Part shown: positions 12,201 through 27,200 of the stretch, piece by piece
Layout: each line of letters opens with the position of its first letter
Numbering within the stretch: position 1 is the first letter of the stretch
Assembly (NCBI RefSeq): GCF_020497125.1
Contig: NC_059076.1
Location: 8,795,951 to 8,859,950, forward strand
Origin: Mauremys mutica
Lineage: Eukaryota; Chordata; Testudines; Geoemydidae
Direction of reading: 5' to 3'
Length of the DNA stretch: 64,000 nt
The notes under the pieces: generated by a model
Seen by the model: the letters and a program-made list of their open reading frames with translations, nothing else
Told to the model about the DNA's origin: nothing
Database searches by the model: none
Translations under genes and position numbers: made by a program

Positions 12201-15200
12201 GGACTCTGCAGCTGTCCTTGTTGAACCTCATCAGATTTCTTTTGGCCCAATCCTCTAATTTGTCTAGGTCCCTCTGTACTCCCCATCAACCCCAATGATG
12301 TTCTGCGTAGGGGAAAAGGAGAGGTTGCCCTGCATCCTTTGTACCTGAGCAATACCTTGGATTGCATAGGATTCTGTTAAAGATCGAGGCTGATAATAAA
12401 ACCATCTGCTTTCCATTCACTGCCAGCATATGGGGATAAGTAGCTCAGCACAGCAGTTTGCAGGCATGAAGCACAGCCACACACACACACCAACACTGCA
12501 CACATTTCCCTTGCCTAATCCATCTCTTTGGGCGGGGGGGGATCATGTCCCAAACTCCTTGTGTGTGGCTGTTCTCTAAGCCTGCTCTGCTGGGTCTGTC
12601 CAAACTCAACAAAGTGGAGAACACCTTCCATGTTCGGCTATGTGGAAAAGCACAATGCTTACTGCTCTGGGAACACTCCCAGGGCTCAGCTCTCATGCAC
12701 TGAGGAGCACGGACTCTTTGACACACAAACTAGGAAAGATGAGGCTGCCCATGGTGACACTACAGTGCAAGCCATGTGTACCTCGGACTTCATTCTCCCA
12801 CTGCCATATACCCCAATGCGATGCTGGTGTGACTCCTTCAGGCCCCTAATTATTATTATTGTAGTAGCAGTTTTATACTGTAGCTTGCAGCTAGTACATC
12901 TGGAATCGTTCTCCCTGCGTCAGGAGACGAGGGATGACAGAAGCCACAACCCCAGACTGGGTTTCCCCACAGCAAAGGCGGATCATGTGTGCAAGCCCAT
13001 GACAGTCCCAGTTGTACAGCATTGCAGCAAGTTCAATTGGCCACCTCTCATCCTGACATTCAGCAATGCAGCTGGGAAATATATCTCTTTGGACCCTTCC
13101 TCCAGATAATGGGGAGAAAATCAACCAGCAATAAGGAGCCAGATTTTCAAAAGAGCTCAGCACCCAACGCCTCCCATTTAGGCATCTAAATTAGTGACTG
13201 GGTTTTCCAAAGGGGATCAGCTTCCATCTTCAGGCATCTAAAAGAAAGGATCAGATTTTCAAAGAACAACAGGCGCTACTCAGAAATGAGTTGGTCTGAA
13301 AAACTGCCCCTGCTCGCAGCTGCTTAGCCAATTGGAAATGTGTCAGTAGATTTTCCAAAGCACAGGCTTGGGGATGAGGCGGTGTGGTGTGAGTGACAAA
13401 GGTAAATGCCCCATGACCCATCTGAAAGACAAAACAGAAGACCGCTAAATCCGGGATAACACAACAAGACCTCTTCAATAAATCTATACCATAAATGTCA
13501 GAATCTTCACTGTTTTTCATTAGGGGAATATAACGTCTCTTGTTTTGTGGCTGTATTTATTTCTCACATTCCCCACAGTGGATAATAAACTTCTAGAAAA
13601 CTTGAGCACATCCAAAGATGCCTAGACATAAACAACTATTCCAGTATACTTGAAAAAAAACAGATACAAATCAATATACAACAAGGGAATTTTAGAAGCA
13701 TTCATACTATTTTCTGTGAGTTAGTTTCAGTCATTCAACACTACATGGCTGGAACAATATCTTGCATGGAGGTTATTTTGTGCACGGTCTGTTCTGCTTG
13801 TTTATTAATATTTAGAAACTATGTGGTATCCTGCGATGGAGATACAAATTCATGTTCTGAAGCCAGGCAGCCAGTGTCTGGTATGCAATAGGCGGGTGAT
13901 AGCCAATCAGAAACTGCTTACTTATACCTGGATAGGAAGATGTCTCTAGACATGCCAGTAAGCCATCTTTAGTGAGGCAGAAAGAAATCTATCTGCAGCT
14001 GCTAAAAATTCATTACCTGTATGGTTCAATCCCTCTTCAGAGCCGGATCCGTAGAATGTGGAATGACACAGTTCGAAAGCAGTCCGAGTCTTCCTTTATT
14101 ACTGGAGATATAAACAGTTCAGCTTCACTCAACAGAGGTAATTATAGACTGTTTTTCTTATCTACAACTTTTATGATTATTTTTAAGTAGTTTGAAATTT
14201 ATTCCCCTTCCTTCTCCCCAAACCTCAAATTGTGCAGGACCTTATTCACTGTGACAAGAATGTTACATCACAGAATGAAATGCAGTTGGAGTGCAGTGTA
14301 TTCCAGTGTCCATTAACTGGAAAGGGTTTTTTGTTGGGGGTGAGGTGTTGTTTGGTTGGTTGGGTTTTTTTTCCTTGTTTTAACATATGCATTTTCAAGA
14401 ATATAATTTCCAAAAATGTTAAGAAATTTAAAAAAGCCTTTTGTCCTACGGTCGACAGCTAGAGCTATCAGCTGGTAAGCCATCAGGCCTCATTGCTAGC
14501 AGTAAAAATGGGCAGTTATGTGGCTGTACAATCCGTTAAGCCACATTGTCCCAGGTATAAAGCAATTTCTTAGTATTTGTAGAAGTAACAAGATACTGCA
14601 GAACACACACTTAGACAAACCTGCACACTTGGAACAAAATAATTGTGAGTGATCTTAATATCTACGAGTGCCTGACTTATGTGAGCAGTTCAGAGCTCTG
14701 GGAGGGAAACATTATTGGAAACGTGTAGCAATGGAGTAATGGTAAACAAAATACAACACCTATTGCAATGTGAAATCTTGGCATATTTAAAAAGGTTTCC
14801 CGTTGAGTTTTTTCCAGGAAAAAGGATTGTATGGAATTATTGGATCTCCTAAGCCTCCCAAGCTGCCCTGTTCACCTCTAGTTAAATTATTTTGATGGCT
14901 AACTCTGGGCCGAATCCTAAGGGCTGTACTTGCTGCCAAATTCTGCTCCCTGTTTTACAACAAAAATCCACCAGATAAATACTGGTGTAAACAGAGGACA
15001 AGATTCGGCCCTCAGGGTCTGATCCACCTCTCATGTACACCAATGTAAGTCTGAAGTAATCCCACTAAAATCCATGGAGTTGTTTCCATGTAAAGATGCT
15101 ATGACAAGAGACTCGGGACATTGGTTCTTATTTGGTCCTTATTCAGGTAAAATTCCCGTTGACTTCACTTTGAGTTTTGCCTAAGGAAGACCAGGCGGGG

Positions 15201-18200
15201 AGAGCGTGAAGATTTTGAATCTCTAATTAGTGATGAGTCACTACAGTGCTCTGGGAGATCAAGAAGGTTGGACTGAGTTCAGATACATTCCCCGTAACCT
15301 TTTGAAGGAGAGAGTAGGTTACTAATCATGAGTGTGTTGCTGTCCCGTTACACCCACTTGTCATCAATTGTTTTGACTTGTTAATATAACTTGTTTGCAG
15401 TTAATTCATTGAAGCAAAGGGTAGATTCAGTCTTATAAAGGGCACCCCCATCACAGAAACTTCTTTAAATTTGTTTGGTCCAAACAGGTTTCCATTTTCA
15501 CCTCTTTCCATCCCTCACAGAGAAGAGAGAGGGGAGTATGGCTTTTGTGGTGCTAATTAGGAGGGTTTTGCTTTGCAGCATGAGGGAGTTTGCAGCCAGA
15601 ACCAACCTGCCCCATCCACCACACAGTCTCAGCTGTGAATCCCTTTAGATAATGCAGAGGTCGACTTGCCCTCACATTCAGGTAGAGTGCAAACAATGCT
15701 TTTGCAAACAGGATGTCTTGGGTTCATGAGGGGAGGCAGGGCACCTCTGTCAGCTCAGTCAGTTTTGTTCCAGAATGAAAATGGCTTCTTAAACTGAGAA
15801 AATCAGGATATGGCTCCAAAGTGGTCACCTTCTGCAGCTTCCTCCCAGGTCTGGCAGGACAACGTTGAGAGATTCCCACCCCAGCAATATTATTAAGCCC
15901 TGTTTGTGCAGCCCTGATTGTTCTGCCTTTGGTTAGCACCTACCGGTGGAGTTGGATACCATATTCCACATTTTCTTTTGTGTTGATACAAGTATCTGTA
16001 GAAATGGGGACTACAAAACTACCTTGGGAGTTAACACCTTCGAAGAAGCACGTGACCTCTTGTTACAAAGGGCAGTAGGCAAGAACATCATGTCTGAAAT
16101 TAACACAACTCCTTGAGCCTGTCTGTAAGTTCATTATTAGGCAGCCTGTTTATAAAAGGTACCCATTGACTTGAACTTCATTCCTGTGGATTTGGAAGGG
16201 ATGTCCCCTCTCACACTTTTTGACCAAGTCTTAGCAATGTTGTTTAACTCTATTTGTATAAGTTGTATTTCCTTTGTAATTAACCACATTCTGTTCATTG
16301 GTGTCCTTCCTCATACCCCCCAAATTGAATTCTGCCAAGCCTAATTGTAGCTCATGTGCTCTCTTTAATCTCAGTTCTGCTGCCAATCATCGCATCACAT
16401 CCTTCTCAAACCAGGCGCCTTGCTCACTCCGTTTCAATTCTGTCTCCATGCTTGTCCCTTTATTGCGATTAGCAATGGACATTGGTTCACCATTTGAGTT
16501 GTCCACCTGCCAGTCTTATTAGTCCTCTTCTTTTCTCTCTTCTGTCTTCCAGTGGGTCTCTGGTTTGGGATCAGCCTGAGGCATCCCATCTGCACTAACG
16601 CATCCCCCTCTGCAGATATAACCATGTCTTCATTTTCTGCCAGGAAATACTTGCTCTGTCATTACTTCTTCCAGCTCTGTATATTCAAACTGATATTCCA
16701 CTCACTGGTGAAAGAGCCCTGTCAACTATAATGTCACCCCTTCACCTCCTCTGTTATTCTAGTCTACTTATCCTGTCAAGAACTTAAGGCTTGGCCCAAA
16801 CTCCCTCTCTGGCCTCTCTGTGTGCCACATTTTCTAACTGAAAATCTGCTGACTTTCCCCTCTGAAATAGTGTCGTCACTAAGAATCATCCTGATCATTT
16901 CTTGGTGGCAGCTTAGTTATAGATTAGTCCAAAATACACCAGACCTGGTTCTCCTTTCACTTATGCCTGCTTTACTCCAGTGTAGGTTATGGTGGCGTTG
17001 TACCACTGTAACTCGGGAGGAAGTGAGTGGAGAATCTAACCTGTTGTCTCTCCTCCACTTCCAAAAGCAAGAGCACATAACTGTCATAATCAGAAATCCC
17101 TGCTTGTTTCAGGATCCAAGTTGACAGCGTCTTCCTAGTATTCAATCTCCACATCTTTCTCTCCCCTTTTTCTACCACAAATCTGACTTCTTCTCTTTCT
17201 ATCCCGATTCTTCTCTCTCCACTCTGAGGTTCTCCGTCCAGCAATCAAACCTCTTATTGATGTGACTGTTTCCATTTTGCAGTTTCAAAACTGTCTCCCC
17301 TGTAACTCCAATGCTTTCTGCAGTAAAACCATCAGATCTTAGTTCTGGAGCCTTTCAAAGTCCCCATAATGATGCCTCTTCTTTAGTCTTGTCATCTCTT
17401 CCTTGTGCATTCCTACTCTGTAATATCATTCCTGCATGACACAGTAACTTGCACACAATGCTTTACCTCTATCAGCCAGGAGTCAGCTGTACTCTGCCCT
17501 GGAGCATTCTGTGTGAAAGGTGCTGTGTGAGTGTATTGTGTTGTACTCCTCCTCTGTCTTGGAATCAGTGCTATTGTGGTGTAGATGCCTTTGGGTATAG
17601 TGGGCTGCGCTGTCCCAGGTCTGAGAGGTGACAACGATGAGAGTCAAACTGAAAAAAGTGTCCTTAGTAAGAGCATGAGCTGAGGAACGAGTCTCTCTTT
17701 ATCTGCATGTCGGTCATGGGGCAAAAGGTTCTAAAGTTCTTGATTTACAGGTGTAACACTGACAGAGCATGGTTGTTGGCAAGCAGGATCAAACCTGGGA
17801 CTTCTGGAGTTTAGTGTATGATCCTCTATTGCTTGAGCTAAAAGCCATATGGTCCTTAGCTAAGGCTGTAGGGCAGACTCATTAATAGCTCTCTAAGTGG
17901 TCTTGGTGCCACTAGATGGGACAGAACATCACACCCCGGAGGTGTGTGGGTTACACAAGGCTAACATGTTGAGCATCTTTTTCGGTGATAGCTGTGCCAA
18001 GAGCCTACAAGTGCAAGGTAGAGTGTCACAGCGTGCACTGCAACGGCAGGTGTGTTATATGGACTGTGAAATCAATGTGTAACCACCTGCTTGTGTCCCC
18101 TTCCCATAGCCATCCCTTTGACTGAACAGTCTCCCAAGTCAGCCCCTCTTGTGTATGTGTCCCCTTTTAGCCTGCCGACACAGCTGTACGTGACGTGTGT

Positions 18201-21200
18201 ATTATTCATAAACTGCAACTGAACTTCAGTAATGGGATGCAGAGGGATGTACTGACGTGTGGGAGCCCCTCTTCTTCTGGAAGGTGGGAGATATGGAAGA
18301 ATTGCCAGCGGAAGAGCTCTGCAGTGTGGTTGTCTCATGCATGGGCCTTGTAGAGCGGGTAACTGTTTAGGAGCTGCTCTCTTGTAATAGCCTGTCACAT
18401 GGTACAGAAATAGGGAAGCTCACATTGCTATTAATTATTATTTGTATTGCAGTAACACCTAGGGGCCACAGTGAGGTTTCAGCGCCCCGATGTGCAAACG
18501 GGCCTTACCTCAAAGACCTTCCAATCTCCATCTCAGCTTTGAGTTAGATTGCTTGAAAGTAGCAGCTATTGATTTATGCTTTGCAAATTGCCAGCGTGAC
18601 AGAGACCTCATTTGTGGGTCTGCTGGTTCTGCAGAAAACTTTTGAGTAGATCCCGAAAAATGGGTTCAGAGTAACAGGGGACTTGCTTAGAGAAATTTGA
18701 ACCTTCCTTGTGCTGCAATCAAAGTGCAGACGAGATTTCTCTCCTCTTCCTCCCTTACAGATAAGTGATATGGCACAGAGAGAGCCATGTTGCCTTTCTC
18801 TGTTTATTCCCACCTAGCAGTGTCTAATCTGAACATCCCTGTCCTTTCAACTTTTCTGGTGTCCTACGCAGCCTTTGAGAGAGCTCTCCATGAGAACGCT
18901 GGTGCAGTTCTGACAGCCTCCCCCAATAACCAGTCATGTCGCAAAGCAGCGATGTGGCTCCAATCCATTTTTCACTCATGTCTTGTCAGAGCCATTATTG
19001 TCTCTCTCAGGGTATCAGACTGTCAGAGTAGAAGAAATTTCGTAATAAATCGTACGGCACCTTATTTGCATTCACGTTTCCAACCATATTTTAGGGATGT
19101 TTTTTTTTAATATAGTTTTGGAGGAAAATGCAAGTGGAAAAAAATGTAAATGGCGGTTGTCTGCTGTTGATGGGTTATACAAATGAATGTTCCTTCTTTT
19201 GGAAAGGCAGCTCAGTCACTGAGAAAAAGGCTTGTGCAGTACAGTTTGTTATTGTCACCACATGCTATTTTGTTAACATGGAGTGCGTCGAAGGTGCTGC
19301 GCATGTCCATAAGAGTGGTCACATTAGGGGACCTATCAGTTCACTGATTGCAAATGTTAATCATGTCTTAATATATTTTACCATTTTGGAAAATAGTGGG
19401 ATAGAGATGATACCACTAGAGTTCTATGGAATTTAAATAGGGGTCTAAAGAAAAGAACTCTAAAAGCCTGTAAAGTTGAATAGAGAACTATATCCCTGCT
19501 CTAGAATTCCATGCTTGGCGTAAAAATGCTACAGAAAGGTTATTATTCCACTTCTATAGGAATTCTCTTCTTTCCTGATTCCCTGTATATGTGAGCTGAC
19601 TTGCAAATCCATGTCAGGCCCCAGTCCTGCCATTAGATCCATGCAGGTGTGTGCCCTTATGACAGTCTGAGGTTTTAAGGCCAGAAGTTACCATTATGAT
19701 AATCTAGTCCGACCTCCTGCATAACACCGGCCAGAGAATGTCACTCACTGATGTCTGCATCATAATTTCCAGTTAAACTACAGCACATTTTTAGAAGGAC
19801 AGAAAGAGATCTTCACTTTCACATTTACCGAGAGGACTTGGGCAGCATTTGAACCCAGGACCTCTCACAACCTAGGCAAGAGTCTTAACTTTAGGCAACA
19901 AACCCCCGAAGTGCCATTTGTATAAAAGTGCCAGGCATGGGCATCCATCCAAACAGATTCAGTTGCAGGATTGGGGCCTAAATGTGTAGGGACGCTGTGT
20001 GAGGGGACAGAAGCGGCGATTGTTAGGGGCACGGTGCTGGTGTGAAGTAGGGAATGTTTAAATATGGGCAGGCAAGGGTGCATGCAGGTGTGGGAGACTG
20101 TGCATAAATGTGTACATGTGGTCATGCACGTGGAGGACAGGTCAAGAGTTAGGGCCAGAATTGCCACATATTAAACCATGATCAGTGTGAAGTCCAGAGT
20201 GATTGGAAAGGAAAGATTCTCTTCCTCATTAGAAACCAGAGAGCCACGTTCAACCCCCAGCCACCCCTATGTAAAACTACTGAAGTATGGTTTGTAGCCA
20301 TGTAAACGAGGGCAGAATTTGCCCATTTCTTAAGAACCCCATCCAGTACATTTGAAATAAATGTTTTGTTTCTCTCTGCCTTATTATTCCTGCTCTGTAT
20401 TTTTATGTCAGCCACAAAGATATAATCTCAAGTGTACACGGGAAAAGGGGGAATGATTGCTACTGTTTTCTGAGATAATCAGTTTAATGTCAAATTCATG
20501 CACATTCCATCATAATGAACAGAACAAACTGAGCTCAAATTCAAACAGTGGGAATCTGACTCAGAGAGAAAATTAAAATGAGTAACGTTAATATCCTGAT
20601 TTCTAACCCAAGTGAGACCTGATCATTCTCAGAACTAAATCTTCTGTCAAATCCCTCCTACCCACCCCAAAATATAATTAAGTTGTGATTTCCATTCTGA
20701 AACAGTATCTGCGCGGCGAACTCAGCAGGGACTGCTGTCGGTGTATGTCGAGGTGGGTGGGTGAAATTTAACATTCTGTCCAGGTGGTCATGTTATGCTG
20801 AGTTTTTAGGTAGCAGGCTTTCAGAAAATGCACTGAAACTTTACGTTCTCCATGCAGCAGAAGTCTGATGTGGGACTTTGCCCCCGGTGTCAGTGCTTGC
20901 ACCAGTGCCCTAGCATGGTAGTAAGGGGGCGCTGTTAAATTCCTGGTACTCCAAATACTGCTACTTCCAGTTCTTGCCATAACCAGAATTTCCAAGCACT
21001 TACCAAGGACAGAGACGGGTTCTGTTCAGATTTTCTGCAAAGCTTCAGCTTGCACCTTCATTTCACCTGAACTCAGGTGCGCACACACCCACACACGGAT
21101 GTCACTTGTCACATACACAGTGGCAGCTGCGAAATGTCACATGAAAGCAGCTCAGGACTCCAACTTGAAGTGGTTTCTACGGGGCCTAGCGTGGTGGGAC

Positions 21201-24200
21201 CCTGATCCTTGGTGCTACCATAATACAAATAATAAATAGCCATCAAACTGATGCTTCCTGCGAGATTCAGGCAGGTCCAAGAAGATACCTGCCCATCTGC
21301 TCCTACACCCTGAAATATGCAGACCATTCAGTGGCAGCCATGTTGTTTCACAATGTAAGCAGGGATAGCTCTTTCCATTTTTACCTGCTTTTTATGTATG
21401 CAAGGCGAAGAAACAAGCAGCACTTTAGAAGATTTACCGCAGAGGGACGGAGAAGGTGCAGAATTTTAAAGGAGTGGGGGAGGCATTGAAATACACTGAG
21501 TAGGAAGGCCCGTGGAGTAGCATCACGCCATTGTCATGCAGGTGAACCTACTTTGTGTCCCCATCTCTCTTCTCCCCAGGCTGACAGAGGCTGCCATTGC
21601 TGTGGAGACAGCATGCCCAATCACTGGAAGTGTCTGATGTGACTCACCAACAAACCTCTCTGTTGAATTAATGGAGATAATATGAATGTTCTTGGAACAC
21701 ATCTTTCCTGAGTCAGAATTTCTCAGGGCTCCGTCTCAAAATTAATATGGCATCCAACACGCCAACAACAATCCTATGACCTTTAAGAACGTGGGAACTG
21801 CCATAATGGGTCAGACCTGTGATCCATCTAGCCCAGTATCCTGTCTCTGACTGTGTCCAGTACCAGAGCATCTGGGGGAGTGTACAGATCAAGTTATACT
21901 TTTGGCCATCACAACATTGCAGTGCAATGAGTTACACAGTTTGATGGTATGTTGTGTGAAAAATACTTCCTGGTGTTTGTATTAAACCTGCTGACTATAA
22001 ATTGAACTGGGCTACTCCTGAAGTTTTGTATTGTGGAAAGGGTAAATAACATTTCTCTGGTCCGTTCCACACCATTCATGATTTTTATAGGTCTCTCTCT
22101 CATCCTCCCTTAATCATCTCCTCTCTAAACTGGACCAGCCCTAATCTTTTTAGTCTCTCCTCATGTGGAAGCTGTTTCATACCCTAGTTCATGTTTTTTG
22201 CCCTTCTCTGAACCTTTCCAATTCCAATCTTTTTGGGAGATGGGATGACCAAAACAGGACACAGTTTCAAGGTATCAGCACACCATGGATTTATATAGTG
22301 GCATTATGATATTTTCTGCCCTATTTTCTATCCCTTTACTAATAGTTCTTAACAGTCTCTTAGCCTTTTTGACCACTGCTGTGCGCTAAGCTGAAGTGTT
22401 CAGAGAACTATCCAGAGGTAATAGCTAATTTAGAATCCATGACTATATAGTTTTAGTTGAGATTATTTTTTCCAGTGTGCATTACTTTGCATTTATCGGT
22501 GCTGAATTTCTTCTGCCATTTTGTTGCCCCACCACCCAGTTGTATGAGATCCCCCTGTAACTCTTTGCAGTCAGCTTTGGACTTAACTATTTTGAATTAT
22601 TTTGTATTATCTGCAAACTTTGCCACTTCCCTGTTCACTTCCTCTCTCAGATCATTAATAAATATGTTGAACAGCACAAGTCCCAGTACAGATCCTTAGA
22701 GAACCTTGCTGTTTTCCTCTCTCCATTGTGAAAACGGACCATTTATTCCTTCCCCATTTTCAGCTTTGTGAAATTGGCCATATTAATTGAAATGCTCACT
22801 ATTTAACATACTTTTGTCAAACAAAAGAGTAGCTTTGGCTGGCTCCAAAAGGCACCCCAGCCATTCTTTTTTCCCGTAGGAATTTCCACTGCTAAACTGA
22901 AAAGCAGAGATTAGCCAACATTGCAGTGCTCAGCTCTGTATTTGGTTCAGGCTGGGACTGGATTTAATGTTGAGGCAGAAGGAAGGCTAGGATTTGGATT
23001 TAGCAACACTGAAATATTGCCAGCTGATGGTCAGATGATCTTGTGAGATTTTCTGCTCCCTGGAGCAGGTTCTCATGAGATTTGGATGGCCTCCAAACCA
23101 CAAAATAAACCCACGCCCACCACACATATCCTTTGGATGTGACCTGGACCCAAGTGTGAAAGTGAGTCTGAGTATTCAGATCCAACCTCCGCACCCTCCA
23201 TTTTGAAGGGCTTCAAATTCAAGATTTTCTCTTCTGAGTCATCTCTCTTAAAAGTGCTACTTTATAGCTATAGCATAAGATTTTACACAAATTCTAACCA
23301 TTATACTTAGTAATAGAATCAGAGTGAATAAAAATGAAACTGATGATTAACTGACTCTTATAGTCCATAGACAGACTAGTCACACACAAGCTATAAACAT
23401 CTAATCACACTGTTGATATTCAGTGTAATTTACAGCAATTATTAAACGTGCTGGGATAGAATTAAGTAGCTTTTTAACCAGTTTATTAAACAAGAAAATG
23501 TGCTTCAGCATATACAGAAAGGAGAGTTACTACTCAAAGGTGTACCTGCAAGTAAAACAAAGTCATGTAAAGGGATCAATAAACCTGAGCTGCATGGGTT
23601 TATCATGCATTTCCCACACCCATTAAAAGGCACTGTGCCAGCAATGCACAGTAAGCAGACATCTTTGGGATTGCTATGAGATCATGTAAGATTTCTCACG
23701 ACATTGTATGATAATTTCACATTCCTCCCTCAAGCAAAACTGTGTAATCACAGTATATCAGGATTCATGATAAGTCTAGCAAGAGCTTATGTGTTAAATG
23801 GAAGTTTCCGTTCTGAATCCAAAAATGTGTACAGTGCTTGTATGTGAACTTCTGGAGGGGCTGGTGTCAGACCTACTGTAGTAGCATCCTGGCTGTCTCC
23901 TTCCAACCTCTGAGCAGGCCTTGATATGGTATTGCCCAGTGAAGTGTTCTTCTGCACAATTACCCCTCTGCCTCGGCAGAGTTTCTGGTGTGGCCTAGCA
24001 CCCAAGTGAGTAGTGGCTGCTGCTGCTTTCATATTTACGTTCTCTGGCTCTGTGCACCCAGTGGCTGTGGGCCCAAGATTTGATTTCAGTAGGACTCCAG
24101 GCACAGAACCAAGACTGGCTGAGCTACTGAATCTTCTGTTCTTCAAAGGAGGTGCCGGGGTGCCTGCTGGCAACGGAGAGGACATATAGTCCCTTTGGTA

Positions 24201-27200
24201 GGGAAGAAGAACCCAGGACCTGTTGCAGATCCACAGAGAAGTAAAGGGAGTAAAGGAGAAGTGAGGAGGGTAGGGGGATCTCAACCTTTGTGAACTTGTT
24301 TGCACCTGAATAAATGCTTGAGTTCAGTTCAGGAACTGTGGATTGATTGGGCTGGCTCCATTATTACTGAACTGCTTCATCCATCTCTAGTAGTGTCTGT
24401 GAAATGACTTCCTGCCTTCACTGTATCAAAGGTAAATAAGAAGAACTCCAGAAATGCCTCAGTCTGGCATGTGTTTTCCTAACGTTATAGTGTGTGTAAA
24501 TTCTAGGCAGGATCTGAACCAGTTCTGGCTCTCATCTCTAATCAGGTTTCCAGTCTGCATCCCCAACTCCCAATTACTTAAATGGGAGCTAGCGGTATTC
24601 AGTGCAGTTTAAGGGAATGCTCCACCTTTCAGAAGTGGGCCTTATATGAGCTGTAAAAAAGCATTCTCATAAAAGGGGTTGCAGTTTTCCAAAACATAAT
24701 ACCAGTAGAATAGAACATCTCAAATAAAAATGATTTGCACATTCATCTGTGGCCTAACTGCAGTGACTCATAACCAGAACAGAATTAATATAGCTTCCAT
24801 CTGTCTGTACAAGACCTTTCAGAAACCACAAGTCAACTATTGTTGCTAAGTAGGTGGCACCAACTTGTGGCTCTTTGCTTCCTTGCCATAAACAGCACAA
24901 TGTTTTCAAATGCATTAAAACCCAAAGAGCAGGTGAAAGGGAAAGTAATGTAATCAGGAAATCAAATTGCAAATTAAAGCCCCTGTATAGCAAAGCACTT
25001 AAGCAAGTGAGGAGGCCCACTGCAGTCACTGGGCCAGATTCTCAGCTGGTATAGATCAGCATCAATCTTCCAATCAAAGAGCTTTGCTGATTGACACCAA
25101 CTGATTGACAAGGGTTACTTGCGCATGAAGTGTTTAAGAGTTTTGCTGGTTCAGTGATTAAGTCTGTAATAATAATAATAATAATAGGATTCAGCAGTTC
25201 TGCAGGAAAGGAACTAGGGGTTACAGTGGACGAGAAGCTGTATATGAGTCAACAGGGGAGGGATAGCTCAGTGGTTTGAGCATTGACCTACTAAGCCCTG
25301 GGTTGTGAGTTTAATCCTTGAGGGGGCCCCTTAGGGATCTGGGGCAAAAATCAGTACTTGGTCCTGCTAGTGCAGGCAAGGGGCTGGACTTGATGACGTT
25401 TTGAGGTCCCTTCTAGTTCTAGGAGATTGGTATATCTCGATTGATTAGATTAGTGTGCCCTTGTTGCCAAGAAGGCTAACGGCATTCGTCATCTGAAGTA
25501 CTGTGTCTAGTTTTGGCACCACACTACAAGAAGGATGTGGAAAAATTGGAAAGAGTCCAGCGGAGGGCAACAAAAATGATTAGGGGGCTGGAGCACATGA
25601 CTTGTGAGGAGAGGCTGAGGGAACTGGGATTGTTTAGTCTGCAGAAGAGAAGAATGAGGGGGGATTTGATAGCTGCTTTCAGCTACCTGAAAGGGGGTTC
25701 CAAAGAGGGTGGATCTAGACTGTTCTCAGTGATTCCAGATGACAGAACAAGGAGCAATGGTCTCAAGTTGCTGTGGGGGAGGTTTAGGTTGGATATTAGG
25801 AAAAACTGTTTCACTAGGAGGGTGGTGAAGCCCTGGAATGGGTTACCTAGGGAGGTGGTGGTTTTCCTTAGAGGTTTTTAAGGTCAGGCTTGACAAAGCC
25901 CTGGCTGGGATGATTTAGTTGGGGTTGGTCCTGCTTTGAGCAGGGGGTTGGACTAGATACATCCTGAGGTCCCTTCCAACCCTGATATTCTATGATTCTA
26001 TTATTGACATACCTAATTCCTAATGCGCGGCATTAAAAATGCTTATTTTGGTTATTGTGACACCATGGATGTGCGTGGCACATTACGCCAATTACCAAAC
26101 ACAGAGCCAAAAGTCAGAGAAGGAAACACGTGCCCTGAAGAGCTTTCAGGATTCCGGTGTGACCTTGGGCAAGTCCTTTAGATCTCTCTGTGCCTCAGTT
26201 CCCCATCTGTACAATGGGGACAGTCGCCTGGCCCTGCTTCACAGAGTGTTGTGCAAATAAACACATTAAAGTCTGTGATGTGCTCCCATAGGACGGTGAT
26301 GGGGGGCAGGTGAGTAAAAAAGCTACAAATAAGCTGAGCAATGGTGGGTTAACACAGACTGGCTTTGTGGTGGGGATGGGTTCAGAAAAGATTAAAGGAA
26401 GAGTGGGAGGCTGTCAGAGTTATGAGTGAGTGAATGAAGGGAACGGTCGGGAGGGAAAGTGTGTTGAAGGTCTAGATACCCAGACAGGGTGTGTGAGGGA
26501 AGGTGGGGCATGAACTGCAGCTCTAGTGTGGGCATAAACTGTGCCGTGCAGGTGGGGGAAAAGGCACATTTGACGAGCTCGCCATGCGTTTGCCAGGACA
26601 GCTGGTGTCTCTCTCTCCTATGGGAGCCTGTCCCTGTGCTGTGTCATTAGTACAGCTCTGCTGTATAGCAGGGGCAGGCTGTGGAGAGCCAGTACACCGC
26701 ATCTATGGATCTTCCACATCAGAGTTAACAAAGTCTCCTTGCAGCCTCCCTACTGTGGGCTGAGGGATTGCATAGGCCAAGGGATCCTCCCCGGAGGTGT
26801 GGCTGGAGAAGGGCACCTGAGGCTGCAACATGCGGGGAGAGAATTCTATCTCCAGCTGCCTCCGTGAATCTCCCCAGCACATGGCCCATTTTCTGGGGCT
26901 CTGCACTGGCAAGCAAATTTGCCCTTTCCCCATGAAGAGCAGATAAAGTGTGTACAGCGTTACCACTTGCCAGCTGTCCAACATTGGCTGCCCCTGTCCT
27001 GGGTTCTTAAATCTGGTACCCCTGGGCACTGTGTGTCCCTTCAGTGGCCACGGAGAGAACTAATGAAAATGAAATATTGGCTTCCCACCAGCAGCAGCCA
27101 CTGCAGAGAGCTGGCAGGAGGCCTCCTCTGCTGTCCTCTGGCGGCTCTGAGATCTAGCCACAGAGCAGTAGAACCAACAGGGAAAGCAGCCAGGCAGCCT

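Larger units (their letters stand above)
8863..14040 (+). other. ADGRL3: ADGRL3 intron between the proximal-tail and SRIRRMW exons
   Basis: Phase-0 intron of 5.2 kb. It carries a palindromic-repeat copy at about 9135-9247, a tRNA-derived SINE at 10211-10370, an AT-rich repeat at about 10640-11033 and a large antisense CR1 fragment at 11439-12285. The stretch 12300-13960 is mostly unique sequence with a short TTTTCAAA/CTCAGCACC repeat near 13138-13280. Confidence 0.75.

Noticed and set aside
12528..13109. Open frame of 193 codons on the plus strand
   Set aside because: No recognisable domain and no fitting splice sites. It overlaps simple (G)n and interspersed sequence inside an ADGRL3 intron, and long chance frames are expected in GC-richer patches.
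23787..24305. Open frame of 172 codons on the minus strand
   Set aside because: Low-complexity Pro/Ser/Thr content, no domain, no splice context.
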